From positions 310,001-374,000 of the forward strand of contig JADKAM010000001.1 of assembly GCA_016715365.1 (NCBI GenBank): a stretch of 64,000 bases of DNA. Direction: 5' to 3'. Position 1 is the first letter of the stretch; each line of letters starts with the position of its first letter. Source of the stretch: Chitinophagaceae bacterium. Lineage in GTDB: Bacteria; Bacteroidota; Bacteroidia; Chitinophagales; Chitinophagaceae. Of this stretch, positions 36,821 to 47,000 are shown piece after piece. Both the position numbers and the translations under genes were made by a program. The notes under the pieces were generated by a model, which ran no database searches, was not told the origin of the DNA, and saw only the letters and a program-made list of their open reading frames with translations.

Positions 36821-37066
36821 AAGGTTTGATTTAGTATAAACAAAACAATAAAAACAATGCCTATGCAACTATATGTTACATGAGAACCGGGGATTTTCTT
36901 ATGCATGTCTGATACTAGCTTCTCAGGGAGAATTGGATTATAAAAACAAAAGGGTAATAAAGGTTAGTTTTCGTTTCTGTAATAAACGTAATGACTAATT
37001 CTGGTAATTGCAAACTTTTTATGATATTTTTTTAAAAGTAGAATTTTTAATGCTCCTACTCTCAAT
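36821..37066 (-). repeat. Leader and promoter region shared with module 1 (copy 2)
   Basis: This is the near-copy of 6931-7175. The match includes the stretches around the start codon, the CTTCTCAGG/TGAGAACC pair and the promoter boxes, and ends near 37066, where unrelated sequence begins. The two copies lie 30 kb apart in the same orientation. Confidence 0.75.
36983..37014 (-). promoter_or_regulatory. Predicted Bacteroidota promoter of RHS module 3
   Basis: On the minus strand, TTTG (37014-37011) and TACGTTTA (36990-36983) are 20 nt apart, identical in boxes and spacing to the module 1 promoter. The predicted transcript has a leader of about 160 nt before the ATG at 36820. Confidence 0.6.
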
Positions 37067-37200
37067 CGACTGAAATACAGATTGGAGAAAATTATAAAGG
37101 GGAAACTCATGGAAATTATCAGAGGGAAAATGATACAATAGATCTTAAATAAATACAGGCGAGAAATATGCAGATTATATAATCCGGCTATACATTTATA

Positions 37201-37308
37201 ATAAATTCACGTAAAAAAATGTGTATTCTCGTGAATTCACAACAATACACGTGTATAGTCGTGAATTCACGTTATGTCATGTAATTTCTCGTGAATTCAC
37301 GAGAAATT
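37201..37308. repeat. 30-bp-periodic array of GTGAATTCAC palindromes
   Basis: GTGAATTCAC occurs at 37231, 37261 and 37291, and a weaker copy (ATAAATTCAC) at 37201, so the spacing is exactly 30 bp four times. The last copy is the centre of a perfect 26-bp palindrome (37283-37308). Between copies 2 and 3 lies ATACACGTGTAT (37245-37256), itself a perfect palindrome. The 20 bp between copies are not conserved apart from a tendency to end in (T/A)(C/G)TC. The array lies about 60 bp downstream of the small gene that ends at 37367, with no gene inside it. It is a candidate for an iteron-like or operator array bound by a dimeric protein. The binding protein is unknown; the MerR-like regulator and the recombinase nearby are candidates. 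Confidence 0.8.
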
Positions 37309-37366
37309 TTATGAAAATAATAAGCCGGGGATATAAAAAATGAAGCAATTAATATAAAACACTGTA

Positions 37367-37690
37367 TTATGCAGTGGGTGTCTCTTGTGTTGCTGAAGTA
37401 TTATTATCAGGATTAGTATCAGGCTTTATTTCCTTTTCGGCCTTCAATTGACTTATGGTGTCATTTAGTCGACATATCTTGGCTTTATCAATTAATCTCT
37501 GTGCATTATCGGTAGACTGTTCCTTTTTAAATTCACTATAGCTCTTGTTAATTTTTTTGTTCTGTATATATAAAAAACAGCAACCGGTTAATGCTAAACC
37601 GGCTATTGCTCCCATAATAATTAGATATTTTTTTTCATTATTATTCTTACTTATTATAGTAAGCAGGTTCATAAGTTCATTGTTGTTCAT
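37367..37690 (-). CDS. Small membrane protein of the recombinase locus
   Basis: The start at the ATG at 37690 gives 107 residues. It overlaps the end of the upstream gene by 14 nt, a typical coupled arrangement. A polar N-terminus (MNNNELMNLLTIISKNNNEK) is followed by one transmembrane helix (YLIIMGAIAGLALTGCCFLY). A charged helical segment with coiled-coil character comes next (KINKSYSEFKKEQSTDNAQR, ISQLKAEKEI), and the tail is rich in Asn, Thr and Pro. I recognise no family. It probably sits in the inner membrane with the helix on one side. Confidence 0.6.
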   Translation of the reverse strand: MNNNELMNLLTIISKNNNEKKYLIIMGAIAGLALTGCCFLYIQNKKINKSYSEFKKEQSTDNAQRLIDKAKICRLNDTISQLKAEKEIKPDTNPDNNTSATQETPTA

Positions 37691-38099
37691 GGCGCGTAAT
37701 TTTATGTGTATTGGTTGTGGGATATGATGTAATAGTATATTGTAAGAAATGCGAAATTGCGATTCCATTACTTTTTATTTCAAGTTTAAGTGATTCAGGA
37801 AGCGATATGTCATATGCATTTAGGTCATCAGTGGTAACCTCATATCCCTTCTTTGAGATCATTTCGATAATTTGTTTTGTAAAAAATTTCTGATCCCTGA
37901 TAAGAGTACCTTGAACTTCCCTTTCAGGTTTATCAATGGTTCTGTGGTGATCAGTTTTGCAATCGTGTACTTTGCCAGATTGATCATAATATTTTTCGCA
38001 ATACTTTCTTGTTGCATGTTCCTGGTCGGCTATCGGCTTATCGCAATTAAGGCACTTCCTTTGGTTATCATATGTCAACTGGCTAAATTGAGTATTCAT
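37677..38099 (-). CDS. Small zinc-finger-like protein of the recombinase locus
   Basis: The start at the ATG at 38099 gives 140 residues. The N-terminal 55 residues contain CLNCDKPI, then ATRKYCEKYYDQSG and VHDCKTDHHR, which has the spacing of a small zinc-binding domain. The remainder is a mixed alpha/beta region (TKQIIEMISKKGYEVTTDDL) without a clear family. It is transcribed away from the MerR-like gene, with a shared upstream region of about 90 bp. The zinc-binding idea rests on Cys/His pattern only. Confidence 0.6.
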   Translation of the reverse strand: MNTQFSQLTYDNQRKCLNCDKPIADQEHATRKYCEKYYDQSGKVHDCKTDHHRTIDKPEREVQGTLIRDQKFFTKQIIEMISKKGYEVTTDDLNAYDISLPESLKLEIKSNGIAISHFLQYTITSYPTTNTHKITRHEQQ

Positions 38100-38179
38100 A
38101 TTTTCGTTGCATTTTTTTCGAAAATACAACATATTTTATATTTTTAATAAAAAAAGATAATTAATTAGTAATTTATTAT

Positions 38180-38187
38180 TACATTTG
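38180..38187 (+). promoter_or_regulatory. Predicted -7 promoter box, TACATTTG
   Basis: TACATTTG fits TAnnTTTG exactly and ends 3 nt before the ATG at 38191. If used, the mRNA would be leaderless or nearly so. No convincing TTG box is visible at the expected distance. Confidence 0.5.
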
Positions 38188-38190
38188 GGT

Positions 38191-39123
38191 ATGGAAAAAA
38201 TAAAACCAAAGGAACTTCATTTGGATTCGGTAAAAGGAGCTACCGCTATGGGCAAGTTATTGCATGAAAAAATTTTTCTTTTAAAACATACAGGTGTTGA
38301 CTCCAAAATTTTTCAGGTCTGGAAATCTAAAGGCCTCGTTGATTTTATTGAAAGAGGTAAATGGGTAAGGTTAAATTTAGTAGAATATTTATGGCTTCGG
38401 GTATTAGAAACCATGAGAAAATTCGGTTGTTCGGTTAAATTAATGAAAGCGCTTTATGATGACCTTTTCACAAAGGCATTTGAGGAAGACCTGGCTGCAA
38501 AGAATTTAAAATCCCGTTATGATTACTATAATAATTTAAGTAAGGTCCGCTCTCTTACAAAAGACGAGTCTGAATTACTCGAAGCAATGCAATATGTTTA
38601 TGATTATCCCCAACTGGGCATACAGTTCAGATATGAGACAAGCTATTTTTCTGAATTAGTTCAGGGCTGTTTGAGTTATCTGGTAGAAGCTGGTTTATAT
38701 ATTTTTGAAGATGAAACTTTTATCAAGTTTATATTGCCTCCCGATGGAACTCGTGAAGAACAAATCACAGACTTTAGCATATCAAAGCCGCATTTGTATA
38801 TACCACTGTCAAATTATATTCTTGAATTTATAGCTGATGAAGAAAAGGATAATTTTTTGACTAGTTCAGGCTTGTTAAACGATGATGAATACAGGGTTAT
38901 TAAAGAAATAAGAAATGAGAACGTAAAATCTATAAAAATAACATTTAAAGAGAATGAACGTAAAATTGAAAAAATAGAATGTGACCAAAAAGGCTTGATA
39001 AAAGGTGATGATGCTAAAAAAGTAATGCATTTGCTGGGCCTTAAAAATTATTCTGGTATTGAATTAAATACAAGAGACGGGAAAACACTTTCTTTTACCT
39101 ACACTGAAAAAAAGATCTTTTAA
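38191..39123 (+). CDS. MerR-like DNA-binding protein of the recombinase locus
   Basis: The start at the ATG at 38191 gives 310 residues. Residues 25-90 look like a MerR-type winged helix: FQVWKSKGLVDFIERGKWVR, then VEYLWLRVLETMRKFGCSVKLMKALYD. The central region is helical. The C-terminal part (residues 165-310) is a mixed domain with no name I know. It is divergent from the zinc-finger gene and lies upstream of the small gene and the serine recombinase on the same strand, so it may regulate or assist recombination. Proteins of this type accompany serine recombinases in Bacteroidota elements. The ligand is unknown. Confidence 0.6.
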   Translation: MEKIKPKELHLDSVKGATAMGKLLHEKIFLLKHTGVDSKIFQVWKSKGLVDFIERGKWVRLNLVEYLWLRVLETMRKFGCSVKLMKALYDDLFTKAFEEDLAAKNLKSRYDYYNNLSKVRSLTKDESELLEAMQYVYDYPQLGIQFRYETSYFSELVQGCLSYLVEAGLYIFEDETFIKFILPPDGTREEQITDFSISKPHLYIPLSNYILEFIADEEKDNFLTSSGLLNDDEYRVIKEIRNENVKSIKITFKENERKIEKIECDQKGLIKGDDAKKVMHLLGLKNYSGIELNTRDGKTLSFTYTEKKIF

Positions 39124-39199
39124 CGATTCCGTTTGAGACGGTTCTGTAATCCAACAAAGTATCTTCCAATTGACACGGCGATACTTCAACAGTACAGAA

Positions 39200-39409
39200 A
39201 TGCAAACCCAAAAATTAAAAAATGAAGTAAAAAGTAAAATTGCAAAAAATAAAACAGGACTAAATGAGGAGGAAACAATAAAAGTCCTGTCTGATATAAT
39301 TAGTAATATAATCTTCAACCAAATAGAAGAAAATGGAGAAAAAATCATCGATAATGCAGCTTCAACAATTTGCAAAGCTCAGCCAAAAAGCTATATGGCG
39401 AACTGGTAA
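39200..39409 (+). CDS. Small protein upstream of and overlapping the serine recombinase
   Basis: The start at the ATG at 39200 gives 69 residues (MQTQKLKNEVKSKIAKNKTG...NIIFNQIEENGEKIIDNAAS). It is helical and highly charged, with no cysteines other than one near the end. It overlaps the recombinase start by 77 nt in another frame, which suggests translational coupling. I do not recognise the family; a small accessory factor such as a directionality factor is a possibility only. Confidence 0.5.
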   Translation: MQTQKLKNEVKSKIAKNKTGLNEEETIKVLSDIISNIIFNQIEENGEKIIDNAASTICKAQPKSYMANW

Positions 39410-40940
39410 TCAAATAGTGAGTTATACACGTGTATCCGATCCCTCACAATTTGATAATACCAGTTTGGAGTCGCAAAAAAAAGAAGCTGAAAAACAGGCC
39501 AAGAGAAAAGGGTTTACTATTAAAAAATACTTTGGTGGTACTGCGGAATCGGCAAAAACAGATGAAAGAAAGGAATTCAAAAAGATGCTGGAATATGTGA
39601 AAAGAGACAAAACAATTGTAGCAATTTTGGTTTATTCCTATGAAAGATTTTCCCGTAGTAAAAATGCCGGATACCTGACCAGGGAGTTAGCGAAAATCGG
39701 GGTGCAGGTATTGTCAGTATTTCAGGATGTAGATGTAACCACTGCTTCGGGTCAGTTACAACAGGACATTTTTTATGCATTTGGTAATTACGATAACGTT
39801 TTAAGAAGAGATAAGACCACCAGGGGAATGATAGAAAATTTACGCAATGGATTTTGGGTTGCTTCTTGTCCTTTTGGGTATACCAATTTGAATAGGAAAG
39901 AGAAAGCAAAATACCATAAGTACATAATAAATAAAGATGGCGAGTTACTCAAAATGGGATTTAAATGGAAGGCAGAAGGAAAACTAAATAATCTGGATAT
40001 AGTGCAGAAATTGAGAGCATTAGGATCCAGTATCGAATACAAGAGTTTTGTACGCATAATCAGCAATCCTTTTTATTGCGGTTTCATTACTCATTCGCTG
40101 ATACCTGGTGAAGTTATAAAAGGACAGCACCCTGCTTTGGTACCCGAGACTTTATTTTTAAAGGCTAATGATGCAGTAACCGGTAACCCCCATAAAGGGA
40201 TAGCCAAGAAATTCAAAAACAAAGATATACCCTTAAAATCCTTCGCTAAAGATGAGTTCAGCAACACTCCCTTTACAGGTTACTTAAAAAAAGGCCATTA
40301 TTATTATAAGACAAGGGGGAAAGGTGCGGCGGTTAACGAAAGGGCCGATCTGCTAAATGGTCTATTCATGAAAGAGCTGAATAAATTCAGGATCGAGGAC
40401 AAATACAAGACTGAAATAGCGGAGAATGTAAGTACATCTCTTCGTGAAAAACTAAAAGAAAAAATTGAAGGCTCGGCTGCCAAAAAGAGAAGAGTAACTG
40501 AATTGGAGAAAGATATTGAAAGCCTTGAGTTACGTTATATAAAGAATGAAATTGATGGGGAACTTTATCAAAAGTATAGAGTAATCTTTCAACAGGAAAA
40601 AGAGGAGATCGAGAAAGAAATGGCTAAAAGCTTATTTGACAGTTCGAACCTGGAATCTGTAGTAAAAAAGGTAATTGATATTTCCTGCAATCCCTTGCAA
40701 GTATGGATTTCCAGCGATTACGATGATAAACAGAGATTGCAATATCTGATATTCCCTGAGGGAATTCTGTATAATAAGAAAGAAAGGGTAGTTCGAACTC
40801 CAAGGATCAACTCTGTATTTTCCTGTATTATAGATGCAGCAAGGATTTCGACAAAAAATAAAAATGGCTGCATTTCTGAATGCAGCCATAATTCTCATTT
40901 GGTAGTCCCGGCAAGAATCGAACTTGCATCTAAAGTTTAG
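39333..40940 (+). CDS. Large serine recombinase running into tRNA-Arg
   Basis: This 535-residue protein has an N-terminal resolvase domain with catalytic Ser35 (VSYTRVSDPSQ), then SLESQKKEAEKQAKRKGF and SYERFSRSKNAGYL. A recombinase domain follows (residues 165-290: NGFWVASCPFGYTNLNR, ISNPFYCGFI). The zinc-ribbon position (residues 310-345, FTGYLKKGHYYYKTRGKGAA) contains no cysteines. A coiled coil spans residues 365-435 (KKRRVTELEKDIESLELRYI). The last 27 residues are encoded by the tRNA terminator hairpin and tRNA gene on the other strand (SHLVVPARIELASKV), so the natural C-terminus of the mobile form probably differed. Integration at the tRNA 3' end is the likely history. No second tRNA-end copy was seen to the left. 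Confidence 0.9.
   Translation: MEKKSSIMQLQQFAKLSQKAIWRTGNQIVSYTRVSDPSQFDNTSLESQKKEAEKQAKRKGFTIKKYFGGTAESAKTDERKEFKKMLEYVKRDKTIVAILVYSYERFSRSKNAGYLTRELAKIGVQVLSVFQDVDVTTASGQLQQDIFYAFGNYDNVLRRDKTTRGMIENLRNGFWVASCPFGYTNLNRKEKAKYHKYIINKDGELLKMGFKWKAEGKLNNLDIVQKLRALGSSIEYKSFVRIISNPFYCGFITHSLIPGEVIKGQHPALVPETLFLKANDAVTGNPHKGIAKKFKNKDIPLKSFAKDEFSNTPFTGYLKKGHYYYKTRGKGAAVNERADLLNGLFMKELNKFRIEDKYKTEIAENVSTSLREKLKEKIEGSAAKKRRVTELEKDIESLELRYIKNEIDGELYQKYRVIFQQEKEEIEKEMAKSLFDSSNLESVVKKVIDISCNPLQVWISSDYDDKQRLQYLIFPEGILYNKKERVVRTPRINSVFSCIIDAARISTKNKNGCISECSHNSHLVVPARIELASKV
40852..40888 (-). terminator. Intrinsic terminator of tRNA-Arg
   Basis: Read on the minus strand, a perfect 10-bp stem (40888-40879 with 40874-40865, loop CAGA) is followed by TTTTTATTTTTT. 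It lies 12 nt after the tRNA CCA end and is embedded in the recombinase reading frame on the other strand. Confidence 0.85.
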
Positions 40941-40974
40941 GAAACTTCTATTCTATCCATTGAACTACGGGACC
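40900..40974 (-). tRNA. tRNA-Arg, anticodon CCU
   Basis: The minus-strand sequence folds as a full cloverleaf. The acceptor GGTCCCG pairs with CGGGACT, with a G-U at the first pair. The D-arm is GTTC/GAAT and the anticodon stem GAAGT/ACTTT has the loop TTCCTAA, giving CCT at the anticodon. The T-arm is GCAAG-TTCGATT-CTTGC. The CCA end is encoded (40902-40900). It reads the AGG codon. Its 3' half overlaps the last codons of the serine recombinase on the opposite strand. Confidence 0.93.
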
Positions 40975-41041
40975 AGAAATTTGGATGGCAAAAGTAATAT
41001 TTTTGCTCTTAAATTCAGGATTAATTTACCCGTAGTATATT

Positions 41042-44000
41042 TTATTCTTTCACAAAACGCAGCACCCTCGATTTGTCTTTTTCAGTTGTTACAGAAATGG
41101 TATAAGTACCAGCGGCCAGGTAAGGCACATTAAACCCAATACTGTTAATACCCGAAGTGACATTTTTCTTACGGTGTTCTACTACCCTGCCCTGCATATC
41201 AGTGATACTTATTTCTACAGATGCTGTTGCATTGCTGAACAGATCAAGATTAAAAGTTCCGTTAATTACAGGGTTTGGTGAAATACTTAAAATATCAACA
41301 CCCTTTCTGTTACTCGTCAGAGCCACAATATTGCTGTATTTGCTGTTACCATCTGCCGATACCATTTTTAACCGGTAGTAATTTACTCCCGGCAATGGAG
41401 CAGCATCCGTATAGTCAAACGGTTGGGTGCACCGTACTGCTGTAGCAGTAATGTTGTATAAGCTATTAAAGTTTGTGCCATCTGTACTCCGTTCCAGGAT
41501 AAGCGTTACAGAAGGACTAGCATCGCAGGTAACCTTCCAGTTAAGTAAGTGATTATTACCCTGCCTGGTTCCGTTAAAATAGTTTAGTGTAATGGGCAGT
41601 ACATGGTTCAGGTTGGTGTGTACATAAAATCCCGAAAAACCATTTACTGTTATGGTAACCTCCCAGTAGTTGAAAGTACTGTTGTAATTAACTGATGTTG
41701 GCACTATAAGAACCCCGGCAGAATTGGTATAATAACCCGGTGCCGGATTGCCTGCATTATGCGGTGCGATAGGGACTCCGTGATACTGTGTTACCCGTAC
41801 ATTAGTAATACTGGGATCTGCATTGCCACCGTTTGCCACAGTTGGCAGCGGTGGAAAACCTGTTCTGTGAAGATTGAACTCCTGAAATTCCTGGTCCTTA
41901 AAATAAAGGGTTACTGTAGCCGTGGATGTGGCTGCATTGGTTGCCGGTTCAATATCAAAATGCCTTTGCACATAAGGTTCGTTATTATAGGTTTGTACCG
42001 AAGGGTCAATGATAACCTTGCTGCTGATTGATCCGCCTGCAGGGGATGCCCCTGATGGTACAACCCTGGCTATCAGGTTACAAAAAGTATCTAAATAGGT
42101 AGTACCTGTTGGCACAACCACAGCCGAAGTAGAAACCTGGGGGCCGCCTGTTGCTGCTGCCAGTAACCCGGAAAATGCAGTTGTTGTATTCACTGTTACC
42201 AGGGATGAATCTCTGCAACCTCTTGCATCTTTTACTCTGATCAAATAGCTGTTTGCAGCAAGGCCGGTAAATATATTGCTTGCCTGAAAACTAATGCCAT
42301 CCTTGCTGTAAGTTAGTGCTGTTGTACCACCCGTTGCACTGGCTGTAATTGTACCATCACTTAATCCGCAGGATGCCGGTGATGAAATGGCAGACAAGGT
42401 TGGTGCCGCTAAATTTAAAACAGTAGCAGCCAGCGTTTTTACACATAAATTTACATCTCTTACATATAAAGTATGGCCACCTGCCGGCACTGCATTAAAG
42501 ATGTTACTGAGCTGGTAGGTTATCCCGTCTATAGAATACTGAAGTGTTCCCGTACCCCCCGACGCAGTTGCAGTAATGCTGCCATTATTTGATCCGCAGG
42601 CTGCATTTGTAACTACTGCAGTTAATGTTTGCGGACCTGGTAAGTTAGCTACGGTTACAGCCCTGGCATTAAGGCAGCCGTTTATGTCCCTTACGGTAAT
42701 GATATAGGTGCCGGGCAATAATCCGTTAAATATATTCGATACCTGAAAGTTTGTTCCATCCTTGCTGTATTCAATTCCTCCACCCCCGCCTGATGCAGTA
42801 ACAGTAATAATTCCGGTCGGGTTATCACAATTAGCAGGCGTGGAAGATGCAGCGGTTATAGCCGGCCCGCCTGCATTGGCAACAGATATACCGGTGGTGG
42901 TAATGCAATCACGGGCATCTTTAATATACACCGTGTAAAAACCTGCAGCCAGGTTACTGAATGTACCGCTGCTTTGATAAACCGATCCGTTGATACTGAA
43001 AGTATAAGGCAATGTTCCGCCGCTGCCGGATGCCACTACAGTTCCATCGGTATTGTTACATGATGCAGCAATAGTGTAAGCGGTTGCCAGCGGAAGCGAT
43101 ATATTACTGATGGTTACCGGTAAAGTACTGTAACATTCATTTACATCTTTTACATAAAGGGTATAACTCCCCGGGGCTAAGTTTGAAAATACATTGCTGC
43201 TTTGGAAAATAGTGCCATTGATGCTGTATTGCAGTGGTGGCACACCACCGGTTGCTGTAGCAGTAACTGTTCCATTATTTAAATTACAGGTAGCCGGTTG
43301 TAAAGCAGCAGTGATTGTTGGCACAGCCGCATTAGATAAAGTTACATTTGCTCCGGTAATACAACCAGCGGCATCTTTTACTGTTACAGCATGTACACCC
43401 GGCGCCAGATTATTAAAAACACCGCTGGAAAAATATGCTCCGCCGTCTATATTAAAAGTATAGGGACCTGCTGTGCCACCACCAACTGCTGTTATGCTGC
43501 CATTGTTTGCACTACAGGTTGGATTTACCTGCGTAGTTGAAATAGTTGGCCCACCGGTTGAAGGAACAGCTACAAAAAGGGTGGTTAAACAGGCTCCGGG
43601 AATATCCGGTGGGCCCGTAACAAAATCAGCATCGTCGGCAATTATAATTTTATGTGTGCCTGATGACAGGTTGGTAAAAGTAAAAGTATTGCCACCCGGA
43701 GGGAAGAATGTTACCCATGTTGCGGCATTATCAATATTGGCATGGTATGGTGTACTGGCACCTATACCGGTAATGGTTATTGTTCCGGTACTGGCATTAC
43801 ACAATGTTGCTGTTGAAGTGGCGGTTGCCGTAGCAGCAACACCGCTTCCAATGGTTACAAGCCGGGTAAACATACAGCCGTCATCATTTCTGGCCGTAAT
43901 GGTATGTGTTCCCACACTTACAGGATTGAATTGATTTGATGTAGTAAATGCTCCTCCATCTAAACTGAATTCATAGTGGTTTCCGCCGCCGCTGGGTTCG

Positions 44001-47000
44001 CCTTTCAGGTTCTTTATTCTTCCTGTCTGGCCTGTGCAGGCTAATGCATCCTTTAAAACAAACGTCACATCTGTAATGGCATTACCTGCTCCCGAATTGG
44101 TTATGGTAACCGATTGAGATACTGTACAACCTGTTGCATCTTTTACTATAATAGTATGCAAACCCGGCGCAAGATTTATAAATATATTTATCGGTTGAAA
44201 AGCGCCTCCGTCAATATTATAGGTTAAAGGAGCTAAACCGCCGCTGCCATTTGCCCTTATTACGCCGGTGGCAGCACCGCATGTAGCTTGCCGTTCAATA
44301 CTTACAGATAAGGAAGGCCCTGAAACTGATCCTACAGTTGCTGGCTTTGTTACAATGCAATTATTATTATCCTTTACATACACCGTATAGCTAGCGCTGG
44401 CAAGGCCTGTAAAAACATTGCCCGGTTGATAAACAGTTCCGTTAATACTATACTGTAATGGTGCGGCTCCGCCGGTTGCCGTTGCTGTTATAACGCCATT
44501 ATTTAAACTGCAGCCAGACACAATAGTGCTTACCGCAAGAGATAAACCAGATATATTGTTAACTACAACACCGGTAGATTTAATGCAGCCATTAAAATCT
44601 TTTACATAAGCAATATAGTTTCCTGAAGCAAGTCCCGAAAAGACAAATCCTGCAACGTAAGTCGTACCATCAATACTATACTGATATCCCGGCGTACCGC
44701 CACCGGCGGTAATGGTAATAATTCCGTCATTCGCATTACAGGATGTTGGCGTAGCAACAGCTGTTATAGAAGGACCGGCAGTATTGCCAACTGTTATAGA
44801 GAAAGTACCAATACATCCATTGGCATCTTTTGCGTAAGCAATATAATTTCCGGCAGCCAGATTATTAAATACATTACCGGCCTGGTAAGTGGTTCCATTA
44901 ATACTGTATTGATACCCCGGAACTCCGCCACTTGCTGTAATGGTAATAGTTCCTGTATTGCTGTTGCATGCAGATACGGTTGATACCGCATTGGCTGTTG
45001 GGCCTCCTGTGCTGCTAACAGTAACAGCTACAATATTTGTACATCCTGTTGCATCTTTTACCGTAACGGTATAACCACATGCTGCAAGTCCGGTAAAAAT
45101 ATTTCCTGTTTGAAATGTAACACCGTTAATACTGTACTGCAGTGGCGCAATACCACCGGTGCCTGTAGCAGTAATAGTTCCGTTTACATTGTTACATAAC
45201 GCCCCGGTTGATGTTGCAGTAACAGCTGGTGCCGGAGAGTTTGTAACAGTTACTGTAGTTGTTGCATAACAGCCATTCACGTCTTTTACATAAACTGTAT
45301 AGGTACCGGGAGTTACGCCGGTAAATATATTGCTGGGCTGATAATTATTTCCATCCATGCTGTATTGTAGCGGCGCAGTTCCACCCGTTCCAAATGCCGT
45401 AATTGTTCCGTTATTACTGCCACAGGTTGCGGCCGCAGGTATGGCCGTAATAAACACAGCCGGTGATGTTGTAATGGTAACCAATGTTGAATTAATACAA
45501 TTGTTTGCATCTTTTACCACCAGGGTATATACACCAGCGGTTAATCCGGTAAAAAAATTATTGGTTTGCCAGGTAGCTCCATTGTTGATGCTGTATTGAT
45601 ATGGCGAAGCACCACCGGTTGCATTGGCTGTTACTGTTCCGTTATTGCTGCTGCAATTTGCATTGGTATTTGTAAAAGCTAATTGAGGCCCGTTGGTATT
45701 TGTAAGCGTAACGCTGGCTGTATTACTGCAGCCATTCAGATCTTTTACAGTAACTGTATAAATACCCGCAGGTAAATTTGGAAAGTTACCCGATGGGAAA
45801 AAGTTTGTTCCGTCAATACTGTAAGTGTATGGCGCCGATGTACCTGACCCAACAGCATTAATGCTGCCCGTGCCGGCACCACAGGTTGTATTGGTTGTTG
45901 TAATACCGATTGTTGGACCAGGAATCACAAATGTTGCAGCTGCCTGTGTACCACTGCAGGCCTGGTTAACCGTTGCAATAACTGCGTATGTAATGTTAGG
46001 ACTCAGTCCGGAAAAAACACCCGTGGTATTTGAAGTAACTAATGTTGTTCCGTTGTATAAATTATAAGTAATAACCGAACCACCGGGTGGGGCCGGAGTA
46101 ACGGTAGCCGTTGCACTTGCTGTTAAACAATTGGGCACAGCTGTTAAGGTGTAGGTTGTAGCAGGACAATAAGCCGCCACATCAAAAGAACCAACAAATC
46201 CATCACCACTGGCATAAATCAGTTTCTTTGATTCATCGTAAGACAGGTCATAAACGGCTTTGCCCGAAAAACCTGGTATAGCAATATCAGCAGGTGCATC
46301 ACTAAATGTGATTCCATTAAAATTGTAAACCTTAATTATTCCATTTCCTTCTCCTACAAAAATATTATTGCATGCATCTGCAATAATTCCACCCTGCATC
46401 ATGGCTGTATTTGCTGTTGTAAGGGGGGTGCCTGCATCTGCTCCGGTTGATTTATTAAATGCCTTTAAATTTTTTCCATCCCAGTAAAATAAATAAGATG
46501 CATTTAACGCAAGCATGTTGGCTGAGTTATCATTATACCCTGCAATCACATTGGCCATATAGGGCCGGTTGTTTGCTTCTGACAAAACATTGTAACCAGA
46601 TTGAACCGACCAGGCAATAGATGCACCACTATAAGGTGCTGCATTTTTAAAGATTTTATTATTGATAGAAGGCGTTCCAAATACAGAAGCGAAAATGGAA
46701 TAGATATCATTGGTAGCCGGATCAAAAACCATATCTGCCATATCCTGGCAACAGGATGAAGGAACATTGGTAATGTTCAATGCGCTGATGGTAGTTGACG
46801 GGGGTGTTAACACGCCTAAGTTTAAATTGGAACTGGTACCTCCGCCAACAACCAGTATCTGCGGTGACCCATTATTACAACTCCAGTACATCTTCCAGTT
46901 TTCATTAAATGCCGTGTTGCCTGTAGAAATATAATTATCATACAACCCGCTTGTACTAATACGTACAACACGATATCCTGTACCAGGACTGAAACCCTGG

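Noticed and set aside
37201..37308. CRISPR-like array because of regular spacing
   Set aside because: The repeated part is only 10 bp and palindromic, with 20-bp spacers, four units and no cas genes nearby.
36575..37366. Duplicate of the tRNA-Arg 3' end as left attachment site of the recombinase element
   Set aside because: No copy of the tRNA end was seen by eye in this stretch; the left boundary stays unknown.
40924..41133. 69-codon plus-strand gene after the recombinase
   Set aside because: It overlaps tRNA-Arg and the end of the giant surface gene on the other strand.
43194..43934. Long plus-strand frames antisense to the giant SprB-repeat gene
   Set aside because: They mirror the repeat periodicity of the real gene, have no start signals and no family features.
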